Program-made: the position numbers and the translations under genes
Source: Warburgia ugandensis
Lineage: Eukaryota; Streptophyta; Magnoliopsida; Canellales; Canellaceae
Assembly: GCA_035236585.1 (NCBI GenBank)
Contig: CP141137.1
Coordinates: 41,686,057-41,750,056, forward strand
Reading direction: 5' to 3'
Length of the DNA: 64,000 nucleotides
Notes under the pieces: model-generated
Database searches by the model: none
Seen by the model: only the letters and a program-made list of their open reading frames with translations
Told to the model about the DNA's origin: nothing
Part shown: in pieces, positions 10,837 through 22,500 of the stretch
Position numbering within the stretch: position 1 is the stretch's first letter
How the letters are laid out: each line of letters begins with the position of its first letter

Positions 10837-12103
10837 CTTAGCAAGCTATGCTTGGTAGGGATTCAAGAAGCATATTAATTGATAGTATAATTCTAATACT
10901 TCATAATCCCATTATTCATAAACATACTCATGTATCCAACTCTTTACTTTGTAATATATGTACATCCTTATACATACATATTGTACATGGATAAATCTGT
11001 CAAATTTATGAAAGCAGTCAAATATCATTCCCAATTAAGTTGATCAATTCTTTCCACTATGAGAAATCAGTATTTCAGCTAGTCTTATACTGGGAATTTC
11101 TCCTCTTGAGAAATACAGGTAATATACAATTACCTGGCATTTCATCATGTCAAAACATAAGACATTTCACTATGCCTATCTCATATGCATCATAGTGCAA
11201 AATAATCAAAGGACTACTATGCTGCAGTCTGATCCGTACTAATGCGTTCAAATAATTGCTCTATTAACCACTGATACTATGGTGAAAAATATTGTGTCAC
11301 TAACCATATGGGGAGACAGGACTTTCACAGTGGTGGCCTTCCCATAATTGCCCCAACCAACTTTTAGCCTCTCATAGGGCAAGGTATCATCAAATTTCGA
11401 GAAGCGGGTGGCCGAACCCTCATAACTCCCCTAGCATAGCATCCCTTAGGATTATGCATGTTTAAAACAAAACCACAAGCCTCCATGCTTGTATGTAAAA
11501 TAGGTTTCATATGTATCAGACAATCTGTTTATTTACTTAGGGCTGGAATATCTTCTAGTTCCATTTTTACTTAGAGTCTAGCCTCAATTCGAACTTAACC
11601 ATTTCATATGTGTTTAGTTGGATCATAAGGGTATAAGGTGTGACAACCGAGTTTTTGAAACACATTTTATAATACATTTGTTCAAAGGAAGGGCCCTTAA
11701 ATGTGTAAAAAAAAATTCGCAAATAGTGGAGCAAAAATTCGTTTCATTTAAATTCATTTTGAACAAAACCCAAGTCTCATTGGAAGATACATAATACACA
11801 TGCCATTTCGTACAAAATAAATTTTTATTGAATACCAGGATTCATCCAGTGGTTCACCCTTACACAACCCTGTATTAAGTTACAACCTATTGTCCAAAAT
11901 TACATAATCCAAAATTCAAACCTCACCTTACATTAAAAACACTAAATTCAATGCACTCTCAAATAAGGAAAAATCACGTATCTTCAAATACATACGCTGA
12001 TTTTCTTATTTTCTTCAAATCTTCTACTGTCTTGCTCCTAGATCTTCAAGCTTTAATCCCCTAAGTCATTTATGGCCTTGAGCTTCTTTCCCTCCTCTGT
12101 GCC

Positions 12104-12141
12104 TGAGGTATTGTAAACATGGAAACATGTACAATACCTTA
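12104..12141 (-). other. Conserved hairpin of E-type LTR (E3 copy)
   Basis: TGAGGTATTGTA (12104-12115) faces TACAATACCTTA (12130-12141), pairing at 11 of 12 positions. The inner part can also fold as ACATG/CATGT around a GAAA loop. Relative to E1, one A-T pair has become G-C on both arms. Confidence 0.6.
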
Positions 12142-12917
12142 GCAAGCTATGCTTGGTAGGGGATATAAAAATATACTCTTTCATCAGTACAAGGATACTT
12201 ACCTCAGTCATTAAGCCCTTATGCGTCATCTCATACTCATATATAGAGGATATACATTATTTATGTAGTACATGACAAATTAGTTAATATATTGAAGATT
12301 ACTCAAAACTTGTTACTTCCCCTGACTAAACTTCCACTTAGGAGAGTAATACCTAACCAATTCACATATAGGGGTTTTCATTCTGGGGACTCATGTAATA
12401 TCATATCATTATGCCATGGCATCACACTATGCCTATAATATGTGCATCATAATGCAAAATACATTAGGACTACTATGCTCACAGTCTCAATCCGTACAGC
12501 GTGCCCAGATAACTGTATAATCCTCCACTGATACCAACTGTAGAATAATCAATCAATGTCCTCATGAGGTGGACCATGGCTGTTACAGTGAGGCCTTCCC
12601 ATTATTCCCCCACCCAACATTTAGCCTCTCTTTGGGCATGGTATCTATCATATAAGTTTCAGCAAGCGGGTGGCCAAACCCTCATAACTTCCTTAGCATA
12701 GCATCCCTAGTCTCTATCTCTGTGTAAAACAAAACCACAAGCCTCCATACTTGTATGGAAAATACATTGTACGTATCAGACGATCTGTCTGTTTAACTAA
12801 GGCTGGAATATTGTACATACCCTATTCTTAGGGTTTTCTTAGTTTCCATCTCTCATTTCTTTCACCTCATTAGACTTGATCATTATATTAGAGCAAGTGG
12901 ATTAGATTATGAGGTTA

Positions 12918-13129
12918 GATCTCTTTGTTTGATCATTTGGTTAGATCCCATGTTTTGGATCACTTTGTTTGATCATTTGGTTTTGGACCAATTGTTTGGG
13001 TCATATGTTTTGGATCCTTTAATTGGATCATATGTTTTGGATCCCTTAATTGGATCATATGTTTAGGATCACTTAGTTTGATCATGTGTTTTGGATCATA
13101 AGTTTTGGACTACTTGTTTGGATCATGGC
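12918..13129 (-). repeat. 27-bp GATC-rich minisatellite in E3
   Basis: About eight imperfect units resemble GATCCCTTAATTGGATC followed by ATATGTTTTG. Adjacent units near 13010-13070 differ by only a few bases. E1 and E2 show GATC-rich sequence but no clear array at this position, so the expansion appears specific to E3. Confidence 0.7.
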
Positions 13130-13584
13130 TATGCTAAGGTACTAAGCATACTCGTACAATGAGGTCTATACTACGAGACAGATAATCATGTATGTATACA
13201 CATGAATCTCCAATACATCTTTGTATATCCACCTACCTCAAAGTAGTATCGGGTCTTGATTCGTATATCCTCAAGTGGTATTCCTCCACAATGCTCATCT
13301 TAGTCTGTATTCATACATCTGTCACACCATACATCTCAAGTTATTTATCCATACTTGTATATATCCTCATAAGTGATACCCTAATTTTTCTTGAATCAAG
13401 TTTGATCAAGGGTTTGGGTTCTCTATCTATGTTCTTCTATATATACACACTATACATGCACAATATAATACTTCATTAGTATTCTTATTGTTCTTGATCA
13501 TTCAAGATCCTATGGATCTTGTTTGATCATCCTTATCTTGATTATCATTTTTATTAGGGTTAGATGATTTACTAAGCTTTTATG

Positions 13585-14005
13585 CTCTTTAGTATTACTC
13601 AACCATTTAATGTTTTAATGGTTGAGGGTAGTTTATTTCCTTTGAAGCCCATACTGCGCCTCTTATGTCAAATTGTCTAAGGCTTACTAGTTGAATGGTT
13701 GAACACAAAATAGCTACTTCAATCCTCATGTAAGGAGGCATTTAGACCTCACAAACGTCAACGGAAGGTGGGGGGAGAGCGTGGCTCTATTAGATAACCC
13801 CCTTAATCATTATGTCCATCATTCATTAGCTTGACCCTAACTCAACCTTTCATAAGCTTCCTATGAGCATTTAACCCTAAGTATTCTTTCTAATTAACTT
13901 TAATTAAATCCATGAATTAAAATGTCATTCATGGAGATTTATTATTCTCCTAAGTTGGACCAAAGAATTTATATTCCTTATATTATCCTACTAACTTTGG
14001 TCCTT
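13585..14005 (-). other. Shared leader module, copy 3 (inside E3)
   Basis: This is the minus-strand counterpart of 6460-6905, with the landmarks reversed: GGCATTTAGACC, ACGTCAACGGAAGG, CTATTAGATAACCCCCTTAA and CTAAGTATTCTTTC. It lies in sense orientation relative to the E3 TATA box. Confidence 0.65.
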
Positions 14006-15575
14006 ACTATCATAAAGCCCATGTCATACATTCCATGTCTTTTCCTTCTAATTTCATTTAATTACAATTTCAATGAAATTTTCATTACTTAAGCATTAAA
14101 TCATAAATTTAAAGAATAAATAAATAATTAACTAAACAATTCTATAAGTAACTCAAGTAAGAAATGAAAGACTTGTTCAATAATTCAAATAGCAATCTAA
14201 CATGCTATCATGATCCAAGGGCTTAATTGATCCATAGTCATTTTTCATTTCTTTAGGGTTTAGATCTTGATCCATCATTTTATTTTAGATCCAATATTTT
14301 ACATTAATATTATTTTATTATTAATTCATTGATTTATCTCATCCATTGATTTGATCTTCCTTGATCTACCCGATCAAGGAGATCTTAAGTTTCTCTATAC
14401 TATTTAAAGGCATAGATCTTGATCTAGCCCAAATCCTCATCATCCATTCATTAAATCCCTATGACCTTATCTCAAGATCATCATTAAAATACATCCATAC
14501 TGTCCAATCATCCTGGATCATCTTGATCTAGGAGGTACTATTCATTTTTAGGGATTTTAGTAACTGTTAAGGCTAGATCTCTTAAGATCTGCCCAATTAA
14601 TTTTGTTTAAACCATTGATTTTATTTATTATGTTATAAAATCATCATCCAAAAAGGTATTAGTGGTCTGATCATCCTAGATCTTGTAGATCAAGGATGTT
14701 AGTTACTTATCTACTTAATTACAGAAAATGTAATTAATTAAAATCACAATTTTATAGGTTCAGTCCATTCTACTTATCACAAGGAATCCATAAAAACTTT
14801 ATGATCTCCATTTTGATCTCAATTGAGAACGGAATTGTGATTTTAAGATTTTATCCCGTTTTAAGGGTTGAATTTCACCTTACTGTTTTGGATCCATTCT
14901 ACTGATCTAGGTACATATAATTTCTATTTTGAATATGTTTATTAAGGTTTTGGGACCTTCGTAACACATCTATCGGTTCAGATTTTACTTTTGAGATCAT
15001 CTTAGCCATGATCCAAGATCAATAGCATGGATGGTACTAAATAGATCATGTAAATGCAAATTAAAAACAAGATCTAATATGTTCAGTGGATTAGTAACAT
15101 AAATATGATTCCAGAGATAGTTTATGATCTAATTTTGGAGTTCAATTAAAGTCAGAATTAAGATTTTAAGATTTTAGCTCGTTTTAAGGGCTAAATTTCA
15201 TCTTTACAGTTTTTGATCAATTCCTTTATATCTAGGAATAAAAATCTGACTATGAATATGATCTTAGAGTTTTAGGAGGTCTTTGAAGACATCCATCGGT
15301 TTAGATTTGTATTTTAGAGTCATCTGGTCTATGATCTAAGATCATGGGTACTGATTTTACTAAATAACTTATGTAAATACAAATTAAAACATGGATCTAA
15401 TAAGTTCAGTACATTCTAAATGCTATAAGGAATCCATAAAAAATTTTAGATCTAAAATCAGAGCTATATCAAGCTCTGAATTGAAGAAATAACATTGTTA
15501 GTTAACAGAATGGACGGCCCAGATCAGATCTGGGTTACAGGTACGGGGTGACCAGCGTCCCGTGCCTATTACCGT

Positions 15576-16350
15576 TTATCCTGGGTGGCTGGGCAAAGAT
15601 GATTGGCTACAGGCGAGACTGTCTCCTGGGGTTTTAGGACTCCAGGAAATCATCCAATGGTTCAAAAGATTCATCTGAGCCGTCTGTGATGAGATCTCCA
15701 CCACTCAAGCCAGATCCATCGCCTCTGACTGATCTACTGTTGGAGAGATTTCCTGATGGCCAAAAAACCAGACTACCCTATTAGAAATGAAAGAGGGGTG
15801 CAAGTGCACCTACCTGGAAGAAGAGATTCTAAATCTTTGTCAAAACAACCAGAAAATCCACTCCTGATAAGATAGGTCGCCGGAGCTTCAGTTTTCCTGT
15901 GATTTCTCCACGGATACTCCACTAATTATCCTGGGTGGCTGGGCAAAGATGACCGGCTATAGGTGAGACGGTCCGATCTAGACCGTCGAATCACTTGTGG
16001 CTGGATCTCCTCAACCCATCTCCTGCAAAGGCCTAGATTTCATGTCCTAGGGTTTTGGGACTCCAAGAAATCATCCAATGGCTCAGAAGATTCATCTAAG
16101 CCGTCTGTGATGAGATCTCCACCACTCAAGCTAGATCCATCGTCTCCGACGGATCTACTGCTGGGGAGATTTCCTGATGGCCGGAAAACCAAACTACACT
16201 ATTGGAAATGAAAGAGGAGTGCAAGTGCACCTATCTGGAAGCAGTGATTCCAAATCTTTGTCAAAAGACCCAAAAAATCTACTCCTTATAAGAGAGGTCA
16301 TCGGAGCTTCAGTTTTTCGGTGATTTCTCCACAGATACTCCACTGATTAT
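15576..16350 (-). repeat. Tandem duplication in the E3 cassette
   Basis: Two head-to-tail copies begin TTATCCTGGGTGGCTGGG at 15576 and 15926. The first is 350 bp. The second is about 425 bp because of an extra segment of about 75 bp near 15968-16045. The copies are closely similar, for example around CTGATGGCC and GTGCAAGTGCACCTA, so the duplication is younger than most of the decay nearby. The short open frames here come from the GC-richer composition, not from a recognised protein. Confidence 0.75.
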
Positions 16351-16685
16351 GGTAAACTCAAAGGGGTTTTGTAGATCTTGATATTCCCCAACTATCCAAT
16401 GTTCAAGATTATGTTTCAACGGCTAGAAAAAAACTTCTACTTCAAAAATAGTAATAGGGTGAAAACCCTTCTCATTGGGGACGCCGTGTCTATGGACGAG
16501 CCTGATATCCAGAAGAGGAATATTCCTCTTGGTGTGTCTGTGGACGCTCTAACAGGGTAATAAAATGCAAAGAAAGGAAGGAGAAAAGAGGGAGCAGGGG
16601 GAGGAATTTTTGGCTGAGATTTTGGCAGAGTCTATGGAACTTTGTGGTTGATTTTTGGAATTTTTCTGGGAATTTTTCTAATGTC

Positions 16686-16693
16686 TATTTATA
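16686..16693 (-). promoter_or_regulatory. TATA box of E3 LTR
   Basis: TATAAATA on the minus strand, about 575 bp from the LTR 5' end. A TCP-like GTGGACCCC (16862-16870) lies upstream in element orientation. Confidence 0.6.
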
Positions 16694-17009
16694 GGGTTTT
16701 TGAGTGTTTTTCATCATAACTCCTAATAATTATGTTTTTTTCTTTTTAATATTTAATGTTTCTTTGATTCCCACTACCACCTCCTTCTCCACTAGCTGGT
16801 GGTAGTGGTTTGACCTATGATTGCACGTGGTCTAGTCATTGGATTCCATTTGGGGTCCTTTGTGGACCCCACATGTGTAAAAAGACCAGTTTGCCCTTTA
16901 TGTATAAAATTTTGAGTTTACTCCTACGAACTTGGAATTGAGTGTACTTAGTGAAGTTGGACTCGTATTTTTTAGTACATTAAAAATTTGATGTCTTAGA
17001 CCTTGGTTA

Positions 17010-17031
17010 GGGTAAAATTACCATTTTACCC
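17010..17031 (-). promoter_or_regulatory. U3 palindrome of E3
   Basis: GGGTAAAAT and ATTTTACCC form a perfect inverted repeat around TACC, at the same distance from the LTR 5' end as in E1. Confidence 0.6.
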
Positions 17032-17919
17032 TTTTGTTCTGAAAATGGAGAAAATAAAGGTTTTTCACTCTAATTTCAGAATGCATTGTGCTTATAGTCA
17101 TTCTGAAGGGTTCGTGGGATATGTTTCTAGTTATGCATTTCTTTATGCCTTCTTTGTACTTCTGTGAGAAGTATGTTTTTGCTAAGCCTAATATTCCAGC
17201 CTGATTTTTCCTTGAAATCTTCAATTTCACTATTATATTTTTATTACAAAAAAATTAGGGGTGTTACATTAGGAGATTTAAGACAAGTATTAACATTACA
17301 CTTGTCAACATAAGGTCATGGGTTCAACATGTACATCCCATGTAGATGCATTCATAAAATCCTCCTACCTTCAAGTAGTGATCCATCTTAACAGATCTTC
17401 CATGATCTTGACTGATGTATGTAATTTGTAAATCCATACATACTATCAATATATATACAATTTGAATAATCCTATTGATCAATAGATCTAATGGTTAGAA
17501 TGATCTTCTAATATTTTAGATCTAAGTATTTTCTATTCTAAGTCTTTGTTTATCCATCTCTTTGATCTTGATCTTTCATAGATCCTTTGATCAACAATCT
17601 ACTCTTGTTGATAAAGATCAAGGGCCTAGATGTTCTATCATTTTGTTCTTCTTCGATCTAAGTTCAGTTATTTGATCATCCCTAAGGAGGATGATCCTGG
17701 TTCTTTTCCTTGAATCATATTTGATCAAGGGTTTGGATTATCTAATCTAATGATCTAGATTTGATCTATAGCATACATACTAATAAACATGCATACTAAG
17801 TATAATACAATGTTATTATTCTTATTGTTTTTAAACATTCAAGATCTAATGGATCTTGTTTGATCATCCTTATCTTACTTACAATTTTATTAGTGTTAGG
17901 TAATTTACTAACCTTTTAT

Positions 17920-18360
17920 GCTCTTATTATTATTATTATTATTCAACCAGTTAATGTTTTACTGGTTGAAGATAACTTATTTTAGCCTAAGTCTAGACTA
18001 CTCCCCTTATTTCCAATTGGCTAAGGCTTACTAGCTAAATGGGTGAACATAAGGTGGTTACTTCAATCCTTATGTAAGGAGGCGTTTAGACCTCACAAAC
18101 ATCAACGGAAGGTAGGGGAAGAGTGAGGCTCTATTAGAAAGCCCCCTTAACCACCATGTTCAACATTCACTAGAGTGACCTTACCTCAACCTTTCATAAG
18201 GTTCCTATGTGCATGTTAACCCTAAGTACTCTTTCTAATTGATTTTAATTAAGTCCATGAACATTCAAAATGTCATTCATGGGGTTTACTATTCTTCTAG
18301 TTTGGGCCAAGGATTTGATAATCCTAATATTGTCCTACTAACTGTAGCCCATACTAATTA
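17920..18360 (-). other. Shared leader module, copy 4 (inside E2)
   Basis: The same landmarks in minus orientation include GGCGTTTAGACCTC, ATCAACGGAAGGTAGGGG, GCCCCCTTAACC and CCTAAGTACTCTTTC. An ATT microsatellite of about seven units adjoins it near 17925-17945. Confidence 0.65.
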
Positions 18361-19399
18361 AGTCCACGTCAAATAATTCACTTTTATTTGTGTCATGAAA
18401 CTCTACTTTCTCATTAGATTCCATTTTTGGTGTTTTATGCTCTTTATCTCATAACTACTTTAACAATTAAATCTAATAAAATTTAACCATAAATGAATTA
18501 TAACTTTAAAACATAAAACTACATAATTGAACAACCTAATGATAATGGTACAAGGTACTTAAGATTACACTAGCATGATTTCTAACTAATGTACTCAAAT
18601 TAAACTACCATGGAGCTAAGGTACCATCTCATGCCATAGTCTAATCTAACATGAAATCCTAGCAGGTCCTAAGTTACAATTGCATGAAATCATATCCACA
18701 TGATCCTTAGATAATTAAATCTATCAAACTATAACAACATAATAACACATAGAACATAACATGTTAAAATTTAAGAACTATCATGCTTTATAAGATAATT
18801 CACATTTACAATACTATTATCAAATAAAAGACAATGAAACTAATTATATTAAGATTATTAGAACCCTTTACTTATGATCCAACTATTAGATCTTAAATCT
18901 TTTCCTTTTAAATCAAGGTTTTAAGTAATTTTAGGGGTTTTACTCCATTAAGGTCCAAGATCATATTCCTTTGTTTTTGGTCATATTCAATCCATGATTT
19001 CAATGGATTCCATCATAATAGCATTCATTCAATCCATCCTAAGGATCTGATCATACTTGATCTTATTGATCAAGTGGATCCCTTTGTATTTTTAAAGGCT
19101 AGATCCCTCAATTTATCTTAGATATGTCTAATTAATTCATGGGTAGCACTATATTTTGAAATTATATCATCAGTAAATCAGATCCCCAAGATCTGATCAT
19201 CTTAGATCTTGAAGATCATGAAAATTAGAAGCTTAATTCTTAAATATAGAAAGTCATGAAGAATTTTTTGAATGTTATGATTTCAGAAGAAAATAAAAGT
19301 TATAAGATTTCCATAACTTCTTTCCGATCTCAATTTGGAGTTTAGATGACTCCAAAATTCAACTGTGAAGTTCACAGTCATTCTTAGGGTCCAGATTTA

Positions 19400-19640
19400 A
19401 TCTAGGCCCACTGGAATGGATGGCCTGGATCGATTAAGTGGAGCAGGCTAGTCGAACGGACGGGTCGGCGCGCACCCATCACCAGGATGCAAGCATGACG
19501 CGATTCGCCCAAGACTGGCACTATCGCATGATCATCCCATTGGGACAATGTAGCATGTGCACGCACTAAAACACTACCACATGGTGCGTTTCGCAGAGTG
19601 TCCTGAGAACCAATCCCAATTGGGAGATCGGACAATTTGT
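19400..19640 (-). other. GC-richer cassette of E2
   Basis: This occupies the same LTR position as the GC-rich cassette of E1, directly after a GATTGATT segment common to both, but the sequence inside is different and less CpG-rich. An open frame on the minus strand (19402-19650) is a consequence of composition. Confidence 0.5.
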
Positions 19641-20271
19641 TTTGGACCATCTAATCAATCCCCTTATAATTAAGGGCTCAAAACTTAATAAAAATTCTTG
19701 AAATTTCTAACCTAGGGGTTTTGGACCCTTCTGGATCAATTGGTCAACTTAGATTTTCTATTTGAGCCCTCCATCATCCAAAATTAAAGGGTTTTAATCC
19801 TTACATTATTTTTATAAATTTTTAACCTAAAACTAATTACAGAAAAAGAAAAATTACATAAAATAACATGAAATGAGTATAGGAAGTGGTTCCACCTATT
19901 TGATTGGAGAAACAATGTAGTTTTGAAACCCAATTTAAAATAAATACCCTTTGATGATAAGATAGCCTGATAGTCCCTTGTGTTATGACCAATTAATTGC
20001 ACCATTGGATCTTCAAATTGATTTGGGGGATTTGCAAATAAGGTAGTCTAAGATGGTATGGACGATGGGATTTATTTGATTCTATTGGAATAGAGTACCT
20101 AATTGAATTTAGGTATCTTGTTCAAATTAGAGAGAGGAGAGAGAAAGTGCAAGAAGGGAGATTTTTGGTAGTTTTGGAATTTTGGTAAGGATTCTAGAGC
20201 TGGATTTTCAAATTAGGTAAGATGATTTCGTGATAATTTTAATGAACATTTTTGGAGGATTTTTGGATGGG

Positions 20272-20279
20272 TATTTATA
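20272..20279 (-). promoter_or_regulatory. TATA box of E2 LTR
   Basis: TATAAATA on the minus strand, about 560 bp from the LTR 5' end. A TCP-like GTGGTCCCC (20436-20444) lies upstream in element orientation. Confidence 0.6.
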
Positions 20280-20847
20280 GGTGTTTTGCATTTTTTATAA
20301 TTACATGTAATAATTATGTTTAATTCTTTTAAATATTAAATTACCATTGGATCCTCCACTACCATCTCCTTTTTCACTAGTAGCTAATAGTGGTTTGAAC
20401 ACTCATTACATAATTTCTAGGCATTGGATTCGTTTGTGGTCCCCATGGGATGTGAAAAGACCATTTTGCCCTTTTATAGAGAAAAATTCATTTTATTCCC
20501 CCAAACTCGGAATCGAGCATACTTAGTGGCGTTGGAATTGTATTTCTGAGTAAATTCTGAATATTAAGGTCTTAGTTCTTGGATATGATTAAAATTATTA
20601 TTTTTCCCTTTTATTCATAAAATGGAGAAAATTCGGGATTTTTCATTTTAACTCAGAATTGAACGCACTTAGTATCATTTCGATCGATTTTTCAAGAACA
20701 TTCATAATTTCTAAGTTTTAAATCTTGTTTTAATCTATATAAAAAGAGAATTTCCAATAACCTAATATTCCAACCCAAAATTTCTAAAAACTCAAACTTT
20801 ATTGATTTTCTCAATCAATTTACAAAAATTGGGGTTATTACACCTCT

Positions 20848-21399
20848 ACCCTTCATTGATCAAATGTTAGATAGGTTAGCTGCACATAGCTATTTCTATT
20901 TTTTGGATGGATATTCTAGTTATAACCAGATTCCTATAGCAACAGAGGATCAAGAGAATACCACCTTCACCTGCCCCTTTGGAACCTTCGCTTTTTAATG
21001 TATGCCTTTTGGGCTTTGTAATGCTCTAGCTACATTTCAAATGTGTATGTTGAGAATTTTCTCTGATAGGTAGAAAGTTTTCTTGAGGTGTTTATGGATG
21101 ACTTCTCAGTATTTGGGTTATCTTTTGGTGAGTGCCTGCACCACTTAAAGTTAGTTCTATTAAGGTGTTAGGAGAAAATTCTTGTTTTAAACTGGGAAAA
21201 TTGCCATTTTATGGTACAAAGTGGGATAGGTTTAGGCCACATAATATCACCCAATGGGATAGAAGTTGATAAGGCAAAAGTGGATTTAATAGCCAACCTT
21301 CCTCTACTAAGGACAGTTTAAGAAATCCACTCCTTTTTAGGACATGTTGTCATTTATAGACGCTTCATCAAGGATTTTAGTAAAATTGCCAAGCATGAT
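20848..21399 (+). pseudogene. pol: A1 RT, catalytic part; RNase H lost
   Basis: Reverse transcriptase continues from the break at 10504 with FIDQMLDRLA, FLDGYSSYNQIP and the catalytic box FMDDF (21091-21105), so both active-site Asp codons survive. The thumb follows (for example a segment reading RFIKDFSKIAK near 21360-21395). Then the sequence jumps directly to the integrase zinc-finger region, so all of RNase H has been deleted. Several stops and frameshifts are present. Confidence 0.85.
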
Positions 21400-22500
21400 T
21401 CATAAAGTACTATCCTGATCAAGTGATAAGGAGATGCGTACCAGAAAGTGAACATAATTAAATCATCTCCTTTCATCATGACCATGCATGTGGGGGCCAT
21501 TTTAGCATGTGCAAGGAGTCAAAGATTAGGTAGTCTAGGAAGGAGACATATGATGCCCTTAAAAACAATGCTTATTATAGAACCATTAGAAGTTTGGGGC
21601 ATAGATTTCATGGTATCCTTTCCTAATTCTTTTAGAAATCTTTACCTCTAAGTGGGAGTGGACTACGTGTCTAAGTGGGTGGAGGCTATACCTTGCAAAA
21701 GCAATGACCACAAAGTTGTGGTAAGGTTCTTAAAAGAAAATATCTTTTCAAGGTTTAGTACTCCAAGAGCCATAATAAGTGATGGAGGAAAACACTTTTG
21801 TAATAAATTGTTTAAGAATTTAACCAAAAAGTATGGTGTGAACCATAGAATAACTACCCTATATCACCTAAGACTAGCGCCCAAGTAGAGGTATCCAATA
21901 CGAGATAAAGAGGATTCTGAAAAAAGTAGTAAGACTGGTCTATGAGACTCAATGACACTTTGTTGGCTTATCCTGCAACATATACCCCTATAGGAATGTC
22001 ACCATACCCACCTGGTCTATGGAAAGGCCTACTACTAACTAGTAGAGTTAGAACACAAAGCATACTGGGCTATCAAAAATCTCAACTTTGACTTAGATTT
22101 TGCTGAGACCTATTCCAAATTCCAACTCAATGAGTTGGAAGAATTGAGGAAAGATGCATTTGACTCTACAAGATTATAAAAAGATAGGATGAAGGCTACA
22201 CATGATCGCCATATCTTAAGAAAATCCTTCACACCTAGACAAAAGGTCTTATTGTATAACTCTACATTGCATCTCTTCCTACGAAAACTCAGATCTAAAT
22301 GGACCAGACCTTATATTGTATGCATAGTCTATCCTCATTGGGCCATCAAGATTAAGAAGGATGGACAAATTCAAAAAGTCAACAGTTAGAGTTTAAAACA
22401 TTTCATAGAGATGCCTAATCCTGAGGTTGATGAGATACTCTTAGAGGCACCTCAGTATCATGAGCCACCTTAGATTGCCACTCTAAGAACCCTTGCATAT
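21400..22500 (+). pseudogene. pol: A1 integrase, with D-D-E still traceable
   Basis: This encoded the integrase that inserts element cDNA. The zinc-finger remnant contains YYPDQVIRRCVPE and a HHDHACGGHFS stretch. The catalytic core has Asp in GID (21604-21606), Asp in ISDGGKHF (21781-21783) and Glu in VEVSN (21888-21890), close to the DDx35E spacing. A one-base deletion just before the Glu shifts the frame, and a stop lies between the first Asp and the next segment. The C-terminal domain (about 22040-22420) reads IKKDGQIQKVN near its end. Nonfunctional, but one of the better preserved domains here. Confidence 0.85.

Larger units (their letters stand above)
11639..17268 (-). mobile_element. 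E3, LTR-only insertion nested in E2
   Basis: In minus orientation it starts TGTAACACCCC at 17268 and ends at 11639 (TGTGACAACC on the plus strand). The flanks are TAAGG (11634-11638) and TTAGG (17269-17273), a one-mismatch target duplication. Joining the flanks restores sequence colinear with E1 about 1.2 kb from the LTR end. Length is 5630 bp, about 0.9 kb longer than E1 and E2, partly through a duplicated GC-richer cassette and a 27-bp minisatellite. TATA box, U3 palindrome, leader module and hairpin are all present. Confidence 0.8.
10505..20842 (-). mobile_element. E2, LTR-only insertion in A1 RT, interrupted by E3
   Basis: In minus orientation E2 starts TGTAATAACCCC at 20842 and ends at 10505; CCTCT flanks both ends. 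Without E3 and its duplication it measures about 4703 bp, three bases off E1. It carries the TATA box, a TCP-like site, the leader module and the hairpin in the same order as E1. No internal retrotransposon sequence is present, so it is probably a solo LTR. The exact target duplication and its place inside an RT reading frame make the boundaries secure. Confidence 0.85.
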
